From NCBI GenBank assembly GCA_016177385.1, contig JACOVJ010000060.1, positions 1-12,901 on the forward strand: a stretch of DNA of 12,901 nucleotides, in the 5' to 3' direction. How positions within the stretch are numbered: the stretch's first letter is position 1; each line of letters opens with the position of its first letter. This document shows, piece by piece, positions 11,694-12,901 of the stretch. The DNA is from Candidatus Niyogiibacteriota bacterium (GTDB lineage: Bacteria > Patescibacteriota > Minisyncoccia > HO2-45-28). The notes below the pieces were generated by a model that did no database searches, was not told the DNA's origin, and saw nothing but the letters and a program-made list of their open reading frames with translations. The translations under genes were made by a program, and so were the position numbers.

Positions 11694-12086
11694 ATGAGAG
11701 AAAATTTTTATAATTGGCACCTACTAAAAGACGTCCTTCACAAGAAAACGAGTCCCGTTTTCTTTAATGAGCGTGATGTATGGTGGTGCCATTTAGGAGC
11801 AAATGTTGGTTCTGAACAAGATGGAACGAGCGCCGATTTTGGCAGACCAATTTTAGTTTTCAAAAAATTCAACTTGGATTTGTTTTGGGCTCTTCCAATA
11901 ACAACAATACAAAAAAATAATCGCTTCCATCATCTTTTTGGAGAGTTTGATTCTGTAAAAAGGGGGTCTGTCATTCTTTCACAATTACGCCTGTTGGATG
12001 CAAGACGATTAGTGCGAAAACTAGGAATGTTTCCTCAAGATAAATTTGAGGAAGTTTGCGTAAAATTGAAAAATTTTATCGTATAA
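11694..12086 (+). CDS. PemK/MazF-like toxin, no antitoxin next to it
   Basis: The 130-residue product fits the PemK/MazF endoribonuclease family, which cleaves mRNA. Diagnostic parts are RDVWWCHLGANVGSEQDGTSADFGRPILVFKKF, corresponding to the beta-1/beta-2 region with the G-x-E-q-x-G...RPvLV pattern, then LFWALPITTIQKNN, and SVILSQLRLLDARRLVRKLG with the conserved SQ(I/L)R segment. The N-terminal extension NWHLLKDVLHKKT is common in a Patescibacteria-type subgroup as I recall it. No antitoxin gene lies on either side: upstream is only the mfd fragment, downstream a 138-nt gap. Base composition is clearly more AT-rich than the neighbours, which suggests recent transfer. A solitary toxin-like protein could be tamed, use a distant antitoxin, or act in regulation. 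Confidence 0.88.
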   Translation: MRENFYNWHLLKDVLHKKTSPVFFNERDVWWCHLGANVGSEQDGTSADFGRPILVFKKFNLDLFWALPITTIQKNNRFHHLFGEFDSVKRGSVILSQLRLLDARRLVRKLGMFPQDKFEEVCVKLKNFIV

Positions 12087-12093
12087 AAACGTC

Positions 12094-12115
12094 GAACCCC
12101 CCTTGCGGGAGGTTC
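12094..12115. terminator. Hairpin after the PemK-like gene, possible weak terminator
   Basis: Arms 12094-12102 and 12107-12115 form a 9-bp stem with a 4-nt loop, starting 8 nt after the stop. One position is a mismatch on the plus strand and a G.U pair on the minus strand. No T tract follows on the plus strand, so function is uncertain. The remaining gap to 12191 is AT-rich and holds no gene that I can see. Confidence 0.4.
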
Positions 12116-12191
12116 TCGGAGGCCGAAGCCGTTTATATATCTATACTACCCCCTAGTAGCAACAAAGTCAACAAATGCTACTTATCCACAG

Positions 12192-12223
12192 ATCAAAAAC
12201 CACCTCTGGAGGTGGTTTTTGAT
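12192..12223 (-). terminator. Two-way terminator of the S1-domain gene
   Basis: A 32-base near-continuous palindrome (15-bp arms, 2-nt centre) with TTTTTGAT on both strands. It lies immediately after the minus-strand S1 gene stop and can also end plus-strand transcripts from the PemK-like gene. Confidence 0.88.
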
Positions 12224-12224
12224 T

Positions 12225-12901
12225 TTACTCCTTCTTTTCTTCGCCGAGATACGCGAGTGTCATCTTCTTCTCTTTCGGATTGAACAGCGTGATCTGGAAC
12301 GGATACGTTTTGCCGAGTTCCACTTTCGCGCGCATGTCTTTTTCCGAGCCGAACTCCGAGATGTGCACGAGTCCCGCCACGCCCTCCTCCACGCTCACGA
12401 GCACACCGTAGCGGTTGATGCGGATGACCACGCCCTCCACAATATCGCCTTTCGTATATTTTTCTTTTACGCGGTCCCACGGATCGGGTTCAAGCGCTTT
12501 GATGGAGAGCGAAATTTTACCGTTCTCGATGGCGATGATCTTTGCTTTCGCGCGCTCCCCCACCTTAAACATCGTGCGCGGGTCCTCCACCAGCGACCAC
12601 GAAAGTTCGGAAATATGCGCAAGCCCCTCGAGCCCCTCCTCCAGTTTGATGAACACGCCGAAATCCACGACGCCCGTGATATCGCCTTCGATCGTATCGC
12701 CCACCGCGTATTTGGCGAGCACTTCTTTGACCTCGTCGGTCTGGATCTCTTTTTCCGAGAAAATGAGTTTTTCCTCCGCTTGATTCGCCGTGATGATGGT
12801 AACGGTCAGGGTCTCGCCCACCAGTTTTTTCAATTCTTCTAAAATCTTGTCTTTATCGCCGCCTTCCACGCGCGGATAATGGATCGAGCGCAATTGCGAT
12901 G
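12225..12901 (-). CDS. rpsA: S1-domain RNA-binding protein, probably ribosomal protein S1 (5' end outside the window)
   Basis: Protein S1 binds mRNA on the 30S subunit and aids initiation. The visible 225 residues contain the end of one S1 domain (SQL..HYPRV...LVGETLTVTIITANQAEEKLIFSEKE), a second complete domain (VGDTIEGDITGVVDFGVFIKLEEGLEGLAHISELSW...ISLSIKALEPDPW) and a third (KGDIVEGVVIRINRYGVLVSVEEGVAGLVHISEFG...MTLAYLGEE). The reading frame stays open past 12901, and the TTG at 12891-12893 falls inside a domain, so the gene continues to the right and is truncated only by the window. CPR S1 proteins usually have about four domains, which fits. The short charged tail EEKKE ends at TAA just before a strong terminator. 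rpsA is the best guess; another multi-S1 protein is possible. Confidence 0.88.
   Translation of the reverse strand, partial: SQLRSIHYPRVEGGDKDKILEELKKLVGETLTVTIITANQAEEKLIFSEKEIQTDEVKEVLAKYAVGDTIEGDITGVVDFGVFIKLEEGLEGLAHISELSWSLVEDPRTMFKVGERAKAKIIAIENGKISLSIKALEPDPWDRVKEKYTKGDIVEGVVIRINRYGVLVSVEEGVAGLVHISEFGSEKDMRAKVELGKTYPFQITLFNPKEKKMTLAYLGEEKKE

Noticed and set aside
12182..12190. Perfect DnaA-box consensus TTATCCACA in the AT-rich gap before the S1 gene terminator
   Set aside because: Only one box is present, with no cluster, no dnaA or dnaN nearby and no unwinding element, so an origin cannot be supported. A 9-mer can occur by chance.

Overview
The window looks like part of a Patescibacteria (Candidate Phyla Radiation) chromosome. 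The evidence is small housekeeping proteins, a shortened Mfd, two short conserved proteins that sit with pth, and GC content around 50 percent. The standard bacterial code is used, with TGA as stop and TGG for Trp. The lineage within Patescibacteria cannot be fixed from the sequence alone. This placement is inferred from protein style and gene order, not from a search.

Layout: positions 1-4614 (minus strand) hold a compact housekeeping run, read lepB - hisS - HIT-family gene - rpsU - yqeY - ftsA - ftsZ. It joins protein export, His-tRNA charging, a ribosomal protein and the FtsA/FtsZ division pair. ftsZ runs off the left edge. A divergent promoter region (4615-4800) separates it from a cation-diffusion-facilitator gene with no C-terminal domain (4801-5439). 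Next comes an unrecognised minus-strand gene (5584-6039) with a hairpin at the start of its predicted mRNA. A tight plus-strand operon follows: a DUF5674-like gene, a conserved hypothetical and pth (6192-7424). Then come two small self-contained genes, a short mfd (8561-10645), a multi-pass membrane protein gene, a PemK/MazF-like toxin with no visible antitoxin (11694-12086), and the 3' part of an S1-domain (rpsA-like) gene that runs off the right edge.

The most interesting structure is at 7390-11664. The 3' end of pth occurs three times in direct orientation (7390-7426, 8003-8039, 8489-8516), and each interval holds one single-gene unit with its own promoter, Shine-Dalgarno site and terminator. 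The 3' end of mfd is likewise repeated after a third such unit (10657-11592), as a stranded fragment at 11596-11664. Differences between copies are mostly synonymous or conservative. This suggests units acquired from relatives together with a homologous 3' end, which displaced the resident end downstream.

A second layer is a set of palindromic elements. One hairpin family lies both between lepB and the CDF gene and in frame inside mfd, with a compensatory base-pair change between copies. Two near-identical 17-base palindromes and a 21-base-period repeat also expand the Mfd protein in frame. Several core genes have -10 boxes so close to the start codon that their mRNAs would be leaderless or nearly so, whereas the acquired units have ordinary leaders and strong Shine-Dalgarno sites.
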